Assembly (NCBI RefSeq): GCF_016908495.1
Contig: NZ_JAFBDZ010000001.1
Location: 248,001 to 312,000 of the forward strand
DNA: 64,000 bases
Direction: 5' to 3'
Source of the DNA: Rossellomorea pakistanensis
GTDB taxonomy: Bacteria > Bacillota > Bacilli > Bacillales > Bacillaceae_B
The notes under the pieces were generated by a model. It was not told the origin of the DNA and did not search any database. It worked only from the letters and a program-made list of their open reading frames with translations. The position numbers were made by a program, and so were the translations under genes. Every line of letters starts with the position of its first letter. Position 1 is the stretch's first letter. Below are positions 33,971 through 42,721 of this stretch, in pieces.

Positions 33971-35257
33971 AATAACTTTTTCTTTTTTCGTAACAGGAAT
34001 ATTTGACTTTGTTGTCAATGCTTTATCAATTGCCACATAGATAAGACCGGCAATCATACATCCAACTCCTAACATCGTAAACATGACATTTCCGAGAGAC
34101 AGATCTAGTAGGTAACCAGAGATCAGCGGCCCAATTGCGCCTCCTAGAATCCATTGCAAGCCTGAAGCCCCCATATATGTACCTCTTAGGTGTTCTGGGG
34201 CAATATTGGAAATGAACGTCATTTGAACGGGACTGATGAGCATTTCTCCAAGAGTATAAATACCATAAGCAACTAATAGGATCAGCATAATCATTGTAAA
34301 ACTAGTTTGTTGAGTGTAGAAAAAGGATGGAAAAAGTGCCATTGCAATTTGCCCAATTCCAAATAAAAAAGTTCCAAGCAGCATTACAGTTCCGATTTTT
34401 TTCTTCCCGCACCAACTCGAGATAGGTAATTGAAATAGAACCACTAAAAGCCCGTTAAATGCCATCAAATAAGGGAATGGATTTTGCTCTGGTGGAAGAT
34501 GTTTTAACTCATTATCAAAGTGAAGTGGAAGCATTCCTTCCGTTTGAGAAAAAGACATAGAAATGACGACACCGGTTAAAATGAAAATAAGTAATACTTT
34601 GTCTTGAAGAAGTACTCTGAAAGGAGAAGGAATATCTTCTTTTACTTCCTCTTGTTCTATTAGTGAATCTTTCCGTTCTTTTTTTGGAAGACTTTCATAA
34701 ATGAATATAGCCACAACGATCGCATAGATGATTACTGATGCTGCAGCAATCATAAAGATAACTGATTTACTAAAAATGATGATAGAAGCTCCGATTAGTG
34801 GTCCAGTTGCTGCTCCGATATTATGTCCAAGTCGAAGCAATCCAAATGCTTCCGTTCTTTGTTCAGGTGCTGTTACATCGGCCACCATTGCAGAAGCTGC
34901 TGGATGGAAAAGTGAATTAAAAAAACCCATGAATGCTGAAAGAATCACAAATGCGATGAAGGTATCGAAAAAGATAAAACCAATCATAACGATACCATTT
35001 CCTAACATCGATCCGACCATAACGGGCTTTCGACCATAAACGTCAGCTAATCTGCCACCTAGCATGGTCCCAAAAACAGAAGCAATTGGAGCCACTGCCA
35101 TGACAACACCTACTAACCAGAGAGAATCAACTTTATCTTTTAAATAAAGAGCGAAGAAAGGCATCAGCATCATAAATGCAATCCCGTTAATCGCCTCACC
35201 TATAAAGCGAATCCAGACATTGCGATCCAAGCCTTTTAATTGTTTAAAAGAGTTCAT
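33968..35257 (-). CDS. MFS transporter (multidrug-efflux type)
   Basis: Twelve-helix membrane transporter of 429 residues. The signature GGRLADVYGRKPVM lies between helices 2 and 3, and the RLGHNIGAATGPLIG loop in helix 5 resembles the antiporter motif C of drug:H+ efflux pumps. The substrate is unknown. The start ATG at 35257 (MNSFKQLK) has AGGTG 6 bases upstream; a GTG three codons earlier overlaps that site. It is monocistronic, with no regulator gene adjacent. Confidence 0.88.
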   Translation of the reverse strand: MNSFKQLKGLDRNVWIRFIGEAINGIAFMMLMPFFALYLKDKVDSLWLVGVVMAVAPIASVFGTMLGGRLADVYGRKPVMVGSMLGNGIVMIGFIFFDTFIAFVILSAFMGFFNSLFHPAASAMVADVTAPEQRTEAFGLLRLGHNIGAATGPLIGASIIIFSKSVIFMIAAASVIIYAIVVAIFIYESLPKKERKDSLIEQEEVKEDIPSPFRVLLQDKVLLIFILTGVVISMSFSQTEGMLPLHFDNELKHLPPEQNPFPYLMAFNGLLVVLFQLPISSWCGKKKIGTVMLLGTFLFGIGQIAMALFPSFFYTQQTSFTMIMLILLVAYGIYTLGEMLISPVQMTFISNIAPEHLRGTYMGASGLQWILGGAIGPLISGYLLDLSLGNVMFTMLGVGCMIAGLIYVAIDKALTTKSNIPVTKKEKVI

Positions 35258-35487
35258 TTTATACACCTACTGTCTATTTTGTATAAATATCATACCTGAA
35301 AATATATACTTTCCTTATTTTCTGATAATTCTTTTTATTCATCATCATTTTAATATAATGAATTCATTACTATAAGGTTCTATTGGATGATTATTTATCA
35401 GTCTTTTGATGGAGTCTAGAACATTGACTGAAAGGAACGTATGTTCTACAATAGGAACATATAATATTAAATGGAATGGTGAGTGAA

Positions 35488-36615
35488 ATGGAGTTTAAAA
35501 TTGATTCAAATCTACTAAAATCTGCTTTAATTGAAGTATCAAGAGCAATCTCTAACCATCCTACTATTCATGTTTTATCAGGTGTATTGATCAAAACAAC
35601 AATGAATGAACTCTCTCTGATTGGAATGAACTCAGAAAGAATTGTTAAAAAAGTCATTCCATCAATAAATGCATCGTTAGAAATTCTTCGAGAAGGTAGT
35701 ATGGTCATTCCTGCTAAATCATTTCTTGAGCTTGTTAAAAAGCTTCCAGACCGTTTGTATATAAAGCAAACTCAACATAAGATCAATATCATTTCTAATG
35801 ATATTTATACTTCAATAAGTGAAATACCATCCGAGAATTATCCTCAGCTTCCAGAAATGCCTAAGACACCAATCTCAAGTTTACAGTCAAACCTATTAAA
35901 ATCACTAATAATACAAACATGCTTTGCCGCATCTGAACATGAAACAAATCACGTAATAAATGGAGTACAATGGATATTCACTGAGAATAGAATCCAATGT
36001 ACTGCTACAAACTCTCACCGGCTAGCAACAGTAAATGCAGCTTCTTCTTCTCAGAATTCAAGAAGCATCATCATTCCAAAGAAAAACCTACTTGAGTACC
36101 TTCATTTGATCGGGAATGATAGTCATAACATTCAAGTTTTCCTAACTGAACATTATGTATTATTAGAGTCAAAGGACATTCTGTTCTTTTCTAGACTGAT
36201 ATCGGGGTCATTCCCAGATATCAGCAAAATGATCCCATCACATTTTTCTACAGAAATTGTATTGAATCGGAAAAGATTCTTAGAAGGAATGGAGAGAGCA
36301 AATTTATTATCTACCAAAGAACGCCATCATAAAGTGAAATTTATGACACTTGGGACAACATTAGTTGAGCTCACTTCAATGAGTAGTGAAATTGGGGAAA
36401 TTATTGAAAAGCAGGAAATTGATCAATTAATTGGCGAAGAAATAGAAATCACTTTTGATTGTAACTTTATGAAAGATGCCCTCAAGGCAATCGATGAAGA
36501 GCAAGTGCGATTAGGCTTTAATGGTTCATTAAAACCTATCGTGATTCAACCTTTAGTAGATCATTCCTATACTCAAATCATTTCTCCAGTAAGGACTTCA
36601 GCCAGAATATTATAG
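35488..36615 (+). CDS. Second DNA polymerase III beta subunit (sliding clamp paralog)
   Basis: DnaN homolog of 375 residues from ATG 35488 (MEFKIDSNLLKSALIEVSRA), with GGTGAG just upstream; an in-frame ATG at 35476 adds four residues. All three clamp domains are present: TIHVLSGVLI, VSEIPSENYPQLP-type loop (SEIPSENYPQLPEM), TATNSHRLA, SRLISGSFPDISKMIP and a terminal QIISPVRT. The chromosomal dnaN is normally next to dnaA, and none of those neighbours is here, so this is an accessory clamp. B. cereus-group genomes are known to carry such paralogs. It is followed by an orphan coding remnant. Confidence 0.88.
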   Translation: MEFKIDSNLLKSALIEVSRAISNHPTIHVLSGVLIKTTMNELSLIGMNSERIVKKVIPSINASLEILREGSMVIPAKSFLELVKKLPDRLYIKQTQHKINIISNDIYTSISEIPSENYPQLPEMPKTPISSLQSNLLKSLIIQTCFAASEHETNHVINGVQWIFTENRIQCTATNSHRLATVNAASSSQNSRSIIIPKKNLLEYLHLIGNDSHNIQVFLTEHYVLLESKDILFFSRLISGSFPDISKMIPSHFSTEIVLNRKRFLEGMERANLLSTKERHHKVKFMTLGTTLVELTSMSSEIGEIIEKQEIDQLIGEEIEITFDCNFMKDALKAIDEEQVRLGFNGSLKPIVIQPLVDHSYTQIISPVRTSARIL

Positions 36616-36662
36616 GGGAATCGTAAAAAATGCTGTTTTAAAAATGTCTTTAGTAAATCTAG

Positions 36663-36947
36663 TGTAATTGTAGAGATTTTGATAAATCCTGGGAACAAGG
36701 ATTTCAATTTATTAAACAAAATCATGGTCAATGGAGTCTAACAGATCATCGTATTTTTCCATTAAGAGAAAATGAAATGACTGTGATTTTAACAGCCACT
36801 ATATTAATAGATGGTAAGACAATTGAAACGGATAATCTATTTATTGAAACGATTAAGAGAATTGGCGAGAAAAATGAATGGAAGTCAGTCAGAAGCTATA
36901 TTGAGGCTGGAATACCTATTGAGAATTTAGTTAAATCCCTTTTTTAA
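36663..36947 (+). pseudogene. Orphan coding fragment lacking a start
   Basis: An open stretch of 94 codons beginning right after a stop. It reads CNCRDFDKSWEQGFQFIKQN, then HGQWSLTDHRIFPLRENEM, ILTATILIDGKTIETDNLF and ending ENLVKSLF. It looks like real protein sequence, but the first ATG is only 30 codons in and has no binding site. The family is not recognised. It is probably the C-terminal remnant of a gene that once followed the clamp paralog. Confidence 0.4.
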
Positions 36948-37034
36948 AGCAACTTAGAAACTTGTATTAGTTATCAAGATGCCTGGAACCATATTTATGG
37001 TAAAGTACGTATAGTTCCAGACATGTAATATGAT

Positions 37035-38330
37035 TTAAGGCGTTAAACGATCGCAATCTCTAGGGAAGGCTGTGGCTTCACGGACATTATTAATGTTTAG
37101 CATCTGGGCGGTCAATCGTTCTAAACCAATTGCAAAGCCTCCATGGGGAGGAAATCCAAATCGAAATAGATCTGTATAGCTCTTAAAATTGTCTAGGTCT
37201 AATCCTTTCGACGCCAACGATTTTATTAGTTGTTGGTAGTCATGAATCCTTTGTCCACCTGAAGTAATCTCTACTCCTTTATAGATTAAATCAAAGGAAT
37301 CTGTCAATTCGGTATTGTTTTGATTAAGCATTGTATACATAGGTCTTTTTCTAGTAGGGTAGTTTGTAATGAACACAAAAGGTGTTAAGTATTTCTTTTC
37401 AATATATTGACTAATAAGCTTTTCACCTTCACGATCTAAGTCTCCATCCGGTGATGTCTTTTCGAATTGTTCCTTTAAAATTTGTTGTGCCTCTTGCAGA
37501 GTAAGCTGTGGAAATTCTTTAAGTTCAGGTAATTCTATATTTAGCAGCTTAAGTTCATTAGCACAGGCTAGTTTCACTTTTTCAAAGATATGAATCAAGA
37601 GCTGGTTTTCCAGTTTCATTAATTCTTCATAGCCTTCTATGAAACCTACTTCCACATCCATAGATGTATATTCGTTTAAATGTCTTGAAGAATTATGTTC
37701 CTCTGCTCGAAAAACAGGTGCAACTTCAAACACGCGTTCATATCCTGCAGCAACCATTTTTTGTTTATAAAATTGAGGAGATTGAGCAAGATAAGCTTCT
37801 TTACCGAAATATGGCAATGAAAAAACGTTTGCTCCACCTTCAGCCCCTTGAGAAGTCAATTTTGGTGTGAAAATTTGAGTAAAACCCTTATTTCTTAAAT
37901 ATTCTTGAAAGGATTCGACAATTTTGGATTGTATTCGAAATATCGATTGAACTTTTGGATTCCTCATCGATAACACTCGGTGATTTAGTATTGTATCTAA
38001 ATTTGCCTCTATTTCATCGTTATTTACTTCAAATGGTATTGGAGCAGCATAGGATAACATCTTTATATTATCCACATGAATTTCTACACCATTTTCCTGT
38101 TGATTTGTGGAAACAACCTTACCTGATATTTCTACAGCCGATTCATTCGTGATTTTCATTTTTGCTATTTTGGATTCCAAAACGCATTGAATGAATCCAG
38201 ATCGATCCTTAAGAATTAAAAAGCTTACTTTCCTCAAATGTCTTACTCGATGTACCCAGCCTTTTAGATTCACATCTTCATTTACATGATTGCTGCATTC
38301 AGAAGTGAGTACACGTTGATATTCATCCAT
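37035..38330 (-). CDS. aspS2: Aspartyl-tRNA synthetase, archaeal/non-discriminating type
   Basis: Class II synthetase of 431 residues, about 150 shorter than bacterial AspRS because the GAD insertion domain is absent; this is the archaeal/AspS2 form. The OB-fold anticodon domain comes first (VNLKGWVHRVRHLRKVSFL). Core motifs are VFRAEEHNSSRHLNEYTSMD (motif 2) and GGFAIGLERLTAQML (motif 3). Such enzymes often charge both tRNA-Asp and tRNA-Asn. A T-box with GAC specifier and an Asp-rich leader peptide precede it. AAGGAGG lies 8 bases before the ATG at 38330, inside that leader frame. A standard AspRS is presumably encoded elsewhere. Confidence 0.88.
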   Translation of the reverse strand: MDEYQRVLTSECSNHVNEDVNLKGWVHRVRHLRKVSFLILKDRSGFIQCVLESKIAKMKITNESAVEISGKVVSTNQQENGVEIHVDNIKMLSYAAPIPFEVNNDEIEANLDTILNHRVLSMRNPKVQSIFRIQSKIVESFQEYLRNKGFTQIFTPKLTSQGAEGGANVFSLPYFGKEAYLAQSPQFYKQKMVAAGYERVFEVAPVFRAEEHNSSRHLNEYTSMDVEVGFIEGYEELMKLENQLLIHIFEKVKLACANELKLLNIELPELKEFPQLTLQEAQQILKEQFEKTSPDGDLDREGEKLISQYIEKKYLTPFVFITNYPTRKRPMYTMLNQNNTELTDSFDLIYKGVEITSGGQRIHDYQQLIKSLASKGLDLDNFKSYTDLFRFGFPPHGGFAIGLERLTAQMLNINNVREATAFPRDCDRLTP

Positions 38331-38395
38331 TTTATTATCCTCCTTATCATTTTCAATAGTAATTTGATATCATCATCATCCTCATCGGGAATCAT
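38282..38395 (-). CDS. Asp-rich 37-residue leader peptide upstream of aspS2
   Basis: A short frame between the T-box terminator and aspS2. It starts MIPDEDDDDIKLLLK, with five Asp (all GAT) and one Glu in its first nine codons. AAGGAGGTGA, an almost complete anti-Shine-Dalgarno match, lies 5-8 bases before the ATG at 38395, better than many genes here. It runs through the aspS2 start in another frame and stops 49 bases inside that gene. Translation of the peptide would therefore affect ribosome access to aspS2. No homolog is known to me. Evidence is positional and compositional only. Confidence 0.6.
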   Translation of the reverse strand: MIPDEDDDDIKLLLKMIRRIIKWMNINVYSLLNAAIM

Positions 38396-38415
38396 TGTAC
38401 TCACCTCCTTAAATA

Positions 38416-38650
38416 TAAAAAAGTCCGCCCCTATAAAAAGGGACGGACATGTTATGATGTTCCGCGGTACCACCCGGTTTGCTTAATAAAGCCACTCGAA
38501 ACAGTGTAACGTCTGTCATACGTTCACTCCTACTTTTTTCAGAGTGTCACTCACGAGGTGTCTTTCTTTCGCTCTTTAATGCATTCATTTCAGCAGGAGA
38601 ATGCTTTCTTTGAATCAGTGTGCGAAATACTCTTCCTCTTCATCGATTTT
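38416..38650 (-). promoter_or_regulatory. T-box leader with Asp (GAC) specifier, upstream of aspS2
   Basis: The minus strand has T-box GGGTGGTACCGCGG (about 38462-38475), then terminator GTCCGTCCC/GGGGCGGAC with a U6 run. In Stem I the segment corresponding to the specifier loop reads AAAGACACC, with GAC at plus 38560-38562, an Asp codon. This matches the enzyme encoded downstream. Confidence 0.9.
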
Positions 38651-38666
38651 TCATATTGTTTATGTC

Positions 38667-38695
38667 ATTATAGTAGTATCCTTCATAAAGTGCAA
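38667..38695 (-). promoter_or_regulatory. Sigma-A promoter of the aspS2 T-box leader
   Basis: TTGCAC (38690-38695) and TATAAT (38667-38672) on the minus strand with a 17-base spacer, just before the T-box stem I. Confidence 0.75.
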
Positions 38696-38922
38696 CTATA
38701 TTTTGACTTTTTTGTCATTTGTTTTTAAAAAATTCGTGAATTCGTTTATAACTCTTCATGGCAGTATAAACTAATACTATTTTTAATGCACGAATGGTTG
38801 TTTCCCTACCGAAACATTTTTTAGTCATTGATAATTTTGTTATAAAGGAGAAAAAGGTTGCTATAGACCCACTCAATAGATACTTGTTACGATATTTGTG
38901 AGTAAGAGTGGAGGAAATTTTT

Positions 38923-39792
38923 ATGGAACAAGAAAGATATAATCAACTAAAATTAGGTGAACGTGGTGCGATCATTAGTATAATCACCTACATATTTCTA
39001 TCATTACTAAAATTAACAATTGGTTATAGTACTGATTCAGAAGCTTTGCAGGCAGATGGATTGAACAATACTACAGATATTATTGCTTCTATCGCAGTGT
39101 TGATCGGATTAAAGGTCTCGCAAAGACCTCCTGATGAAGACCATCCATATGGTCATTGGAAGGCAGAGACTGTTGCTTCAATGGTTGCGTCTTTCATTAT
39201 GATGGCCGTTGGAATTCAGGTTCTTTATGATGCTGTCTCATTAGTATTCAGTGGAAAAGAAGATCCACCTGATATGATTGCAGCATGGACGGGTATTTTT
39301 TCAGCGTTTGTTATGTATATTGTTTATCGCTATAACAAAAATTTAGCAAATAAAATTAATAGTCAATCTGTAATGGCAGCAGCAAAAGACAATTTATCAG
39401 ATGCGCTTGTCAGTATCGGTACGGTAGTCGGGATTATTGGTTCTCAGTTTCAACTTCCATGGCTGGATCCTGTAACTGCAGTAGTTGTAGGATTAATAAT
39501 CTGTAAAACCGCATGGGAGATATTTCGTGATGCATCCCATTATTTAACAGATGGATTTGATGAAAATCTAATCGCTTCCTATGAGGCTTCAATCAATAGC
39601 GTGAGCGGTGTAAAAGGTGTAAAAAATATCAAAGCGAGGAGTTATGGTAATAATAATGTAGTTGATGCCGTTATATTAGTTTCCTCACAGCTTGGAATTG
39701 AAGAAGCGCACAATATTTCAACTCAAGTTGAGAAAGTATTAATGACTGAATATGAAGTTTATGATGTACATGTACATGTTGAGCCTTATTGA
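38923..39792 (+). CDS. Cation diffusion facilitator, manganese-efflux type
   Basis: Membrane exporter of divalent metal with 289 residues: six predicted helices and a cytoplasmic C-terminal ferredoxin-like domain ending in DVHVHVEPY. The metal-site residues read NNTTD in helix 2 and DNLSD in helix 5, that is Asn-Asp/Asp-Asp without His, the pattern of Mn-exporting members such as MntE and MneS rather than Zn exporters. The ATG at 38923 has GGAGG 8 bases upstream; a GTG at 38908 overlaps that site. It is monocistronic. Confidence 0.88.
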   Translation: MEQERYNQLKLGERGAIISIITYIFLSLLKLTIGYSTDSEALQADGLNNTTDIIASIAVLIGLKVSQRPPDEDHPYGHWKAETVASMVASFIMMAVGIQVLYDAVSLVFSGKEDPPDMIAAWTGIFSAFVMYIVYRYNKNLANKINSQSVMAAAKDNLSDALVSIGTVVGIIGSQFQLPWLDPVTAVVVGLIICKTAWEIFRDASHYLTDGFDENLIASYEASINSVSGVKGVKNIKARSYGNNNVVDAVILVSSQLGIEEAHNISTQVEKVLMTEYEVYDVHVHVEPY

Positions 39793-39921
39793 ATGATAGA
39801 TGCCTTCCTCTTTGTCATTAATTAAAAGGAATTAGCAAAAAAGTTATCTTTTTATTAAGCTCATTAATCCACATCCATATAATTTAGGGATATGAATTTT
39901 ATAAATTAATGGAGGAATTGT

Positions 39922-40416
39922 ATGGAACCCGTGAATCGTCCAAAGATAACGATCCCTAAGTCTGTTATAGAAAAAAGTATAGACATTATGTCACTAGCCT
40001 TACTTCTTATATCTATTGTTTATGTGTTAATGGTGTGGTCTTCTTTACCAAGTGAAATACCGATTCATTTCAACATAAAAGGGGAAGTAGACAGGTGGGG
40101 CGGAAAAGAAGGTATCTGGTTCCTGCCAGCGATCGGAGTTTTTATTTGGCTATCGTTAACGATTTTAGAAAAGTATCCTCATAAATATAATTATCTCAAC
40201 CTTACTCTACAGAACGCAAAAAAACAATATTTAAATGCAAGATTACTAGTTAATGTTCTCAAGGGTGAATGTGTATTCGTTTTTGTATTTTTCACATGGC
40301 AAAGTGTGAATATAGCGAATGGTAATAACATTGGTATCGGCATTTGGGAGCTTCCGATTTCTTATTTATTGTATTTACTACTATTTTTCTTTTTATTATT
40401 CGCTCAGTTAAATTAA
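39922..40416 (+). CDS. DUF1648-domain membrane protein
   Basis: Membrane protein of 164 residues with about four hydrophobic segments. The DUF1648 signature LPSEIPIHFNIKGEVDRWGG lies after the first helix, as in SdpI-type immunity proteins and related Bacillus membrane proteins. GGAGG precedes the ATG at 39922. The function is unknown. The C-terminus lacks the second SdpI domain, so it is the short form. It converges on chrA through a shared terminator. Confidence 0.8.
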   Translation: MEPVNRPKITIPKSVIEKSIDIMSLALLLISIVYVLMVWSSLPSEIPIHFNIKGEVDRWGGKEGIWFLPAIGVFIWLSLTILEKYPHKYNYLNLTLQNAKKQYLNARLLVNVLKGECVFVFVFFTWQSVNIANGNNIGIGIWELPISYLLYLLLFFFLLFAQLN

Positions 40417-40459
40417 AATAGAAAAGATGACCCGAGAAAAGGTCATCTTTTTCTATTTT
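40415..40459. terminator. Bidirectional terminator between DUF1648 gene and chrA
   Basis: AAAATAGAAAAGATGACC and its complement flank an 8-base loop; A- and T-rich ends serve both converging genes, and it overlaps both stop regions. Confidence 0.85.
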
Positions 40460-41642
40460 ATAGCAATGATAATAACCAACCACCTATTGCTCCTGTTATC
40501 ACAACAATCCAAGGCGGTAACTTCCAGTACACTAGCATGCTGAATAGTAGTGCCGCAAATGCGAAGTCCGTTGGTTCTAATATGGAACTTGTAAAAATGG
40601 GGTGATAAAATGCAGCGATCAAAATTCCGACAACTGCGGCATTTACTCCCATAAGAGCACCTTTAACTTTAGCATTTTGTCTTAACGAATTCCAAAAAGG
40701 TAAGGTTCCTACTATTAATAGAAATGCTGGTAAAAAGATAGCAAATGTTGCTAGTAGGCCACCTTTCCATCCACTGATGACAGCACCTAAATAAGCCGCA
40801 AATGTGAATAATGGTCCAGGAACAGCTTGAGCTGCACCATAACCTGCAAGAAATTCTTCTTCTGATAACCAGCCTGTTGGGACAAATTCTCTTTCGAGTA
40901 ATGGAAGTACCACATGGCCACCTCCAAAAACAAGAGACCCAGAACGATAAAAGCTATCAAACAAAGCAATCCAATTTAATGAAGTCATCTCCCTAATAAT
41001 AGGAAGTATAATTAATAATCCAAAAAAGATGAGTAAAGATACAACTGCAATAGTTTTTGAAATCGGTACTCTTGTAAAGGAAGCATTTTCATCTTTGTGT
41101 TGTTTATATAATAAAAACCCAATTAATGCAGAAATAAGTATAACGCCTACTTGTATAAATGCAGTTTGCCATAAAAGTGTGGCAACTAGTGCTAACAATG
41201 CAATGGTCTTCCTTTTTATATCTGGTGTTAATTTACTAGCCATTCCAAGAATTGCATGTGCGACAACTGCTACTGCTACAATTTTTAATCCATGAATCCA
41301 ACCAGATTCACCAATACCAACACCCTGTAAAAGTAAAGCAAACAATATCAATGCAATGACAGAAGGAAGGGTAAAACCAATAAAAGCAAGAATCCCTCCA
41401 AGGATTCCACCCCTCAAAATACCAATTCCCATCCCAACCTGACTACTGGCGGGACCAGGTAAAAACTGACACAATGCTACTAAGTCAGAGTAGGTTTTTT
41501 CATCCAGCCATTTTCTTCTTCTGATATATTCCTCATGAAAATATCCTAAATGTGCAACCGGACCACCAAATGAAGTAAATCCTAATCTTGTAGAAATAAA
41601 AAGAATTTCCATTAATGATTTAAAACTAACTTTTTGATTCAT
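40458..41642 (-). CDS. chrA: Chromate transporter ChrA (long, two-domain)
   Basis: Membrane exporter of the CHR family, 394 residues with two homologous halves. The N-half motif FTSFGGPVAHLGYFHEEYI and FLPGPASSQVGMGIG are repeated in the C-half as GSLVFGGGHVVLPLLEREF and AAQAVPGPLFTFAAYLG. The family expels chromate, possibly other oxyanions. It follows a PadR regulator by 21 bases on the same strand. The upstream GGAG is about 12 bases from the ATG, an unusually long spacing. In Bacillus chrA is more often single-domain pairs; this one is a fusion. Confidence 0.9.
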   Translation of the reverse strand: MNQKVSFKSLMEILFISTRLGFTSFGGPVAHLGYFHEEYIRRRKWLDEKTYSDLVALCQFLPGPASSQVGMGIGILRGGILGGILAFIGFTLPSVIALILFALLLQGVGIGESGWIHGLKIVAVAVVAHAILGMASKLTPDIKRKTIALLALVATLLWQTAFIQVGVILISALIGFLLYKQHKDENASFTRVPISKTIAVVSLLIFFGLLIILPIIREMTSLNWIALFDSFYRSGSLVFGGGHVVLPLLEREFVPTGWLSEEEFLAGYGAAQAVPGPLFTFAAYLGAVISGWKGGLLATFAIFLPAFLLIVGTLPFWNSLRQNAKVKGALMGVNAAVVGILIAAFYHPIFTSSILEPTDFAFAALLFSMLVYWKLPPWIVVITGAIGGWLLSLL

Positions 41643-41663
41643 GCCGTTAATTGACTCCTCTCT

Positions 41664-41972
41664 CTAATCCTTTATTTCCTTAAAAAGCTCATATGCTTTC
41701 TTCCGAGCCTCTCCAAGTACATGAATTCCTTTTTCCGTGCATGTGTAATACTTTCTTATTTTTCCTTCAACGATGCGCTCTTCTTTATTGAGTAGTTCAT
41801 CTTTTTCCATCGTGTGAAGAATTGGATAAAGGGTACCAGAACTTATGTTGTATCCATGTTCTCTTAACTCTTCTAACATCCACACTCCGTAAATGGGGTG
41901 TTCTTTTGCGTGGTGCAGAATATGAATTTGAATAAAACCTAAGAATAACTTTCTTAATACTCTTTCCTCCAA
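41664..41972 (-). CDS. PadR-family transcriptional regulator (TTG start)
   Basis: Winged-helix regulator of 102 residues. The PadR core is visible in HILHHAKEHPIYGVWMLEEL and ISSGTLYPILHTMEKDELL, with the C-terminal dimer helix KGIHVLGEARKKAYELF. AAAGGAGG lies 9 bases before TTG 41972. It is directly upstream of chrA and probably represses the pair through the palindromes overlapping its promoter. PadR-chrA pairs occur in other bacilli; the inducer here may be chromate or another stress. Confidence 0.88.
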   Translation of the reverse strand: MEERVLRKLFLGFIQIHILHHAKEHPIYGVWMLEELREHGYNISSGTLYPILHTMEKDELLNKEERIVEGKIRKYYTCTEKGIHVLGEARKKAYELFKEIKD

Positions 41973-41996
41973 GAATAAAACCTCCTTTCATTGAAA

Positions 41997-42027
41997 TCGA
42001 ATATCGATATCGAATTACGATATTAAG
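41997..42027. promoter_or_regulatory. Candidate PadR operator
   Basis: TCGAATATCGATATCGA (41997-42013) contains the palindrome ATATCGATAT, followed by a further ACGATAT half. It lies 25 bases upstream of the PadR start. Confidence 0.5.
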
Positions 42028-42344
42028 AGTTTAACAAATACCTTGGTGGATTCCAAGAGTAAATAAATTATTTACAAAATCTTAACAAAAAGGAAAAGTA
42101 GGGGGGAGTGAACTATAAATTAAAACAAATTTTTTGGCTTATTTCGTCATGATTGTTGTTATTTAACTCGCAGCTTGAATACACTTCGCTTTCAGCGGAT
42201 GACCCGCGAGGTCGCATTTTGGCAAAATTCCTTAATTTATTGAAATTGATAATAATAGTGGATAAGTTTATACATTTTAATAAGCTTGTACATAGCTTAT
42301 TAATGTAAAGGGCTCTTCGAATCCATTAAGAAGAGGGTGGAATC
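42028..42344. other. Non-coding spacer
   Basis: About 310 bases with no gene. The GC-richer stretch around 42185-42220 (CTTCGCTTTCAGCGGATGAC) resembles a family of intergenic sequences I have seen in bacilli, but I could not establish this. Confidence 0.35.
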
Positions 42345-42482
42345 ATGAAAATCAATTTAGTTACTATATTATTAGTATTATTATTGTTGTTTCCTTTACT
42401 TATTTCATTACTAATTGGAACACCTGATCAAACGCGATCAATCGTAAAAGCAATAGGAACAACCCTTGGAATAGATAACTAA
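42345..42482 (+). CDS. Small single-helix membrane peptide
   Basis: A 45-residue frame: MKINLVTILLVLLLLFPLLI as a single membrane helix, then a polar tail GTPDQTRSIVKAIGTTLGI. AGAGGGTGG lies 4-6 bases before the ATG at 42345. No family is recognised. It ends 30 bases before the first GC-rich palindrome. The good binding site and clean amphipathic tail suggest a real gene, with moderate doubt because of size. Confidence 0.5.
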   Translation: MKINLVTILLVLLLLFPLLISLLIGTPDQTRSIVKAIGTTLGIDN

Positions 42483-42511
42483 TATAAAGCGGATCCTTTA
42501 ACACACTAATA

Positions 42512-42573
42512 CACTGCGGGACGGTTCTCGATCGCGTTAATACATTAACGCGATCGAGAACCGTCCCGCGGTG
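42512..42573. repeat. GC-rich palindrome, copy 1 (left of the catabolic island)
   Basis: Arms 42516-42541 and 42544-42569 are perfectly complementary over 26 bases (GCGGGACGGTTCTCGATCGC ... with a 2-base loop), extended by CACT/GGTG. It has no clear U-run. A second, nearly identical copy lies at 56422-56480. REP-type palindromes with GGGACGGTTCTC are familiar from Bacillus intergenic regions. Confidence 0.9.
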
Positions 42574-42721
42574 CTTTAGAGCATGAAAGTGTTTTCGGGA
42601 ATTGACAAATAAGTCTAATTATTTTAAAAAATTTCTTTTAATTTCACATTATGAAATTATCGGGAGTTTTTATTTTTTTTTAACTTTATTATTAAAGTAG
42701 ATTAAGTAATGAGGAGGTGGC

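Noticed and set aside
38282..38473. Longer 63-codon version of the aspS2 leader frame
   Set aside because: Its start lies inside the T-box/terminator region without a binding site; the ATG at 38395 has an excellent one.
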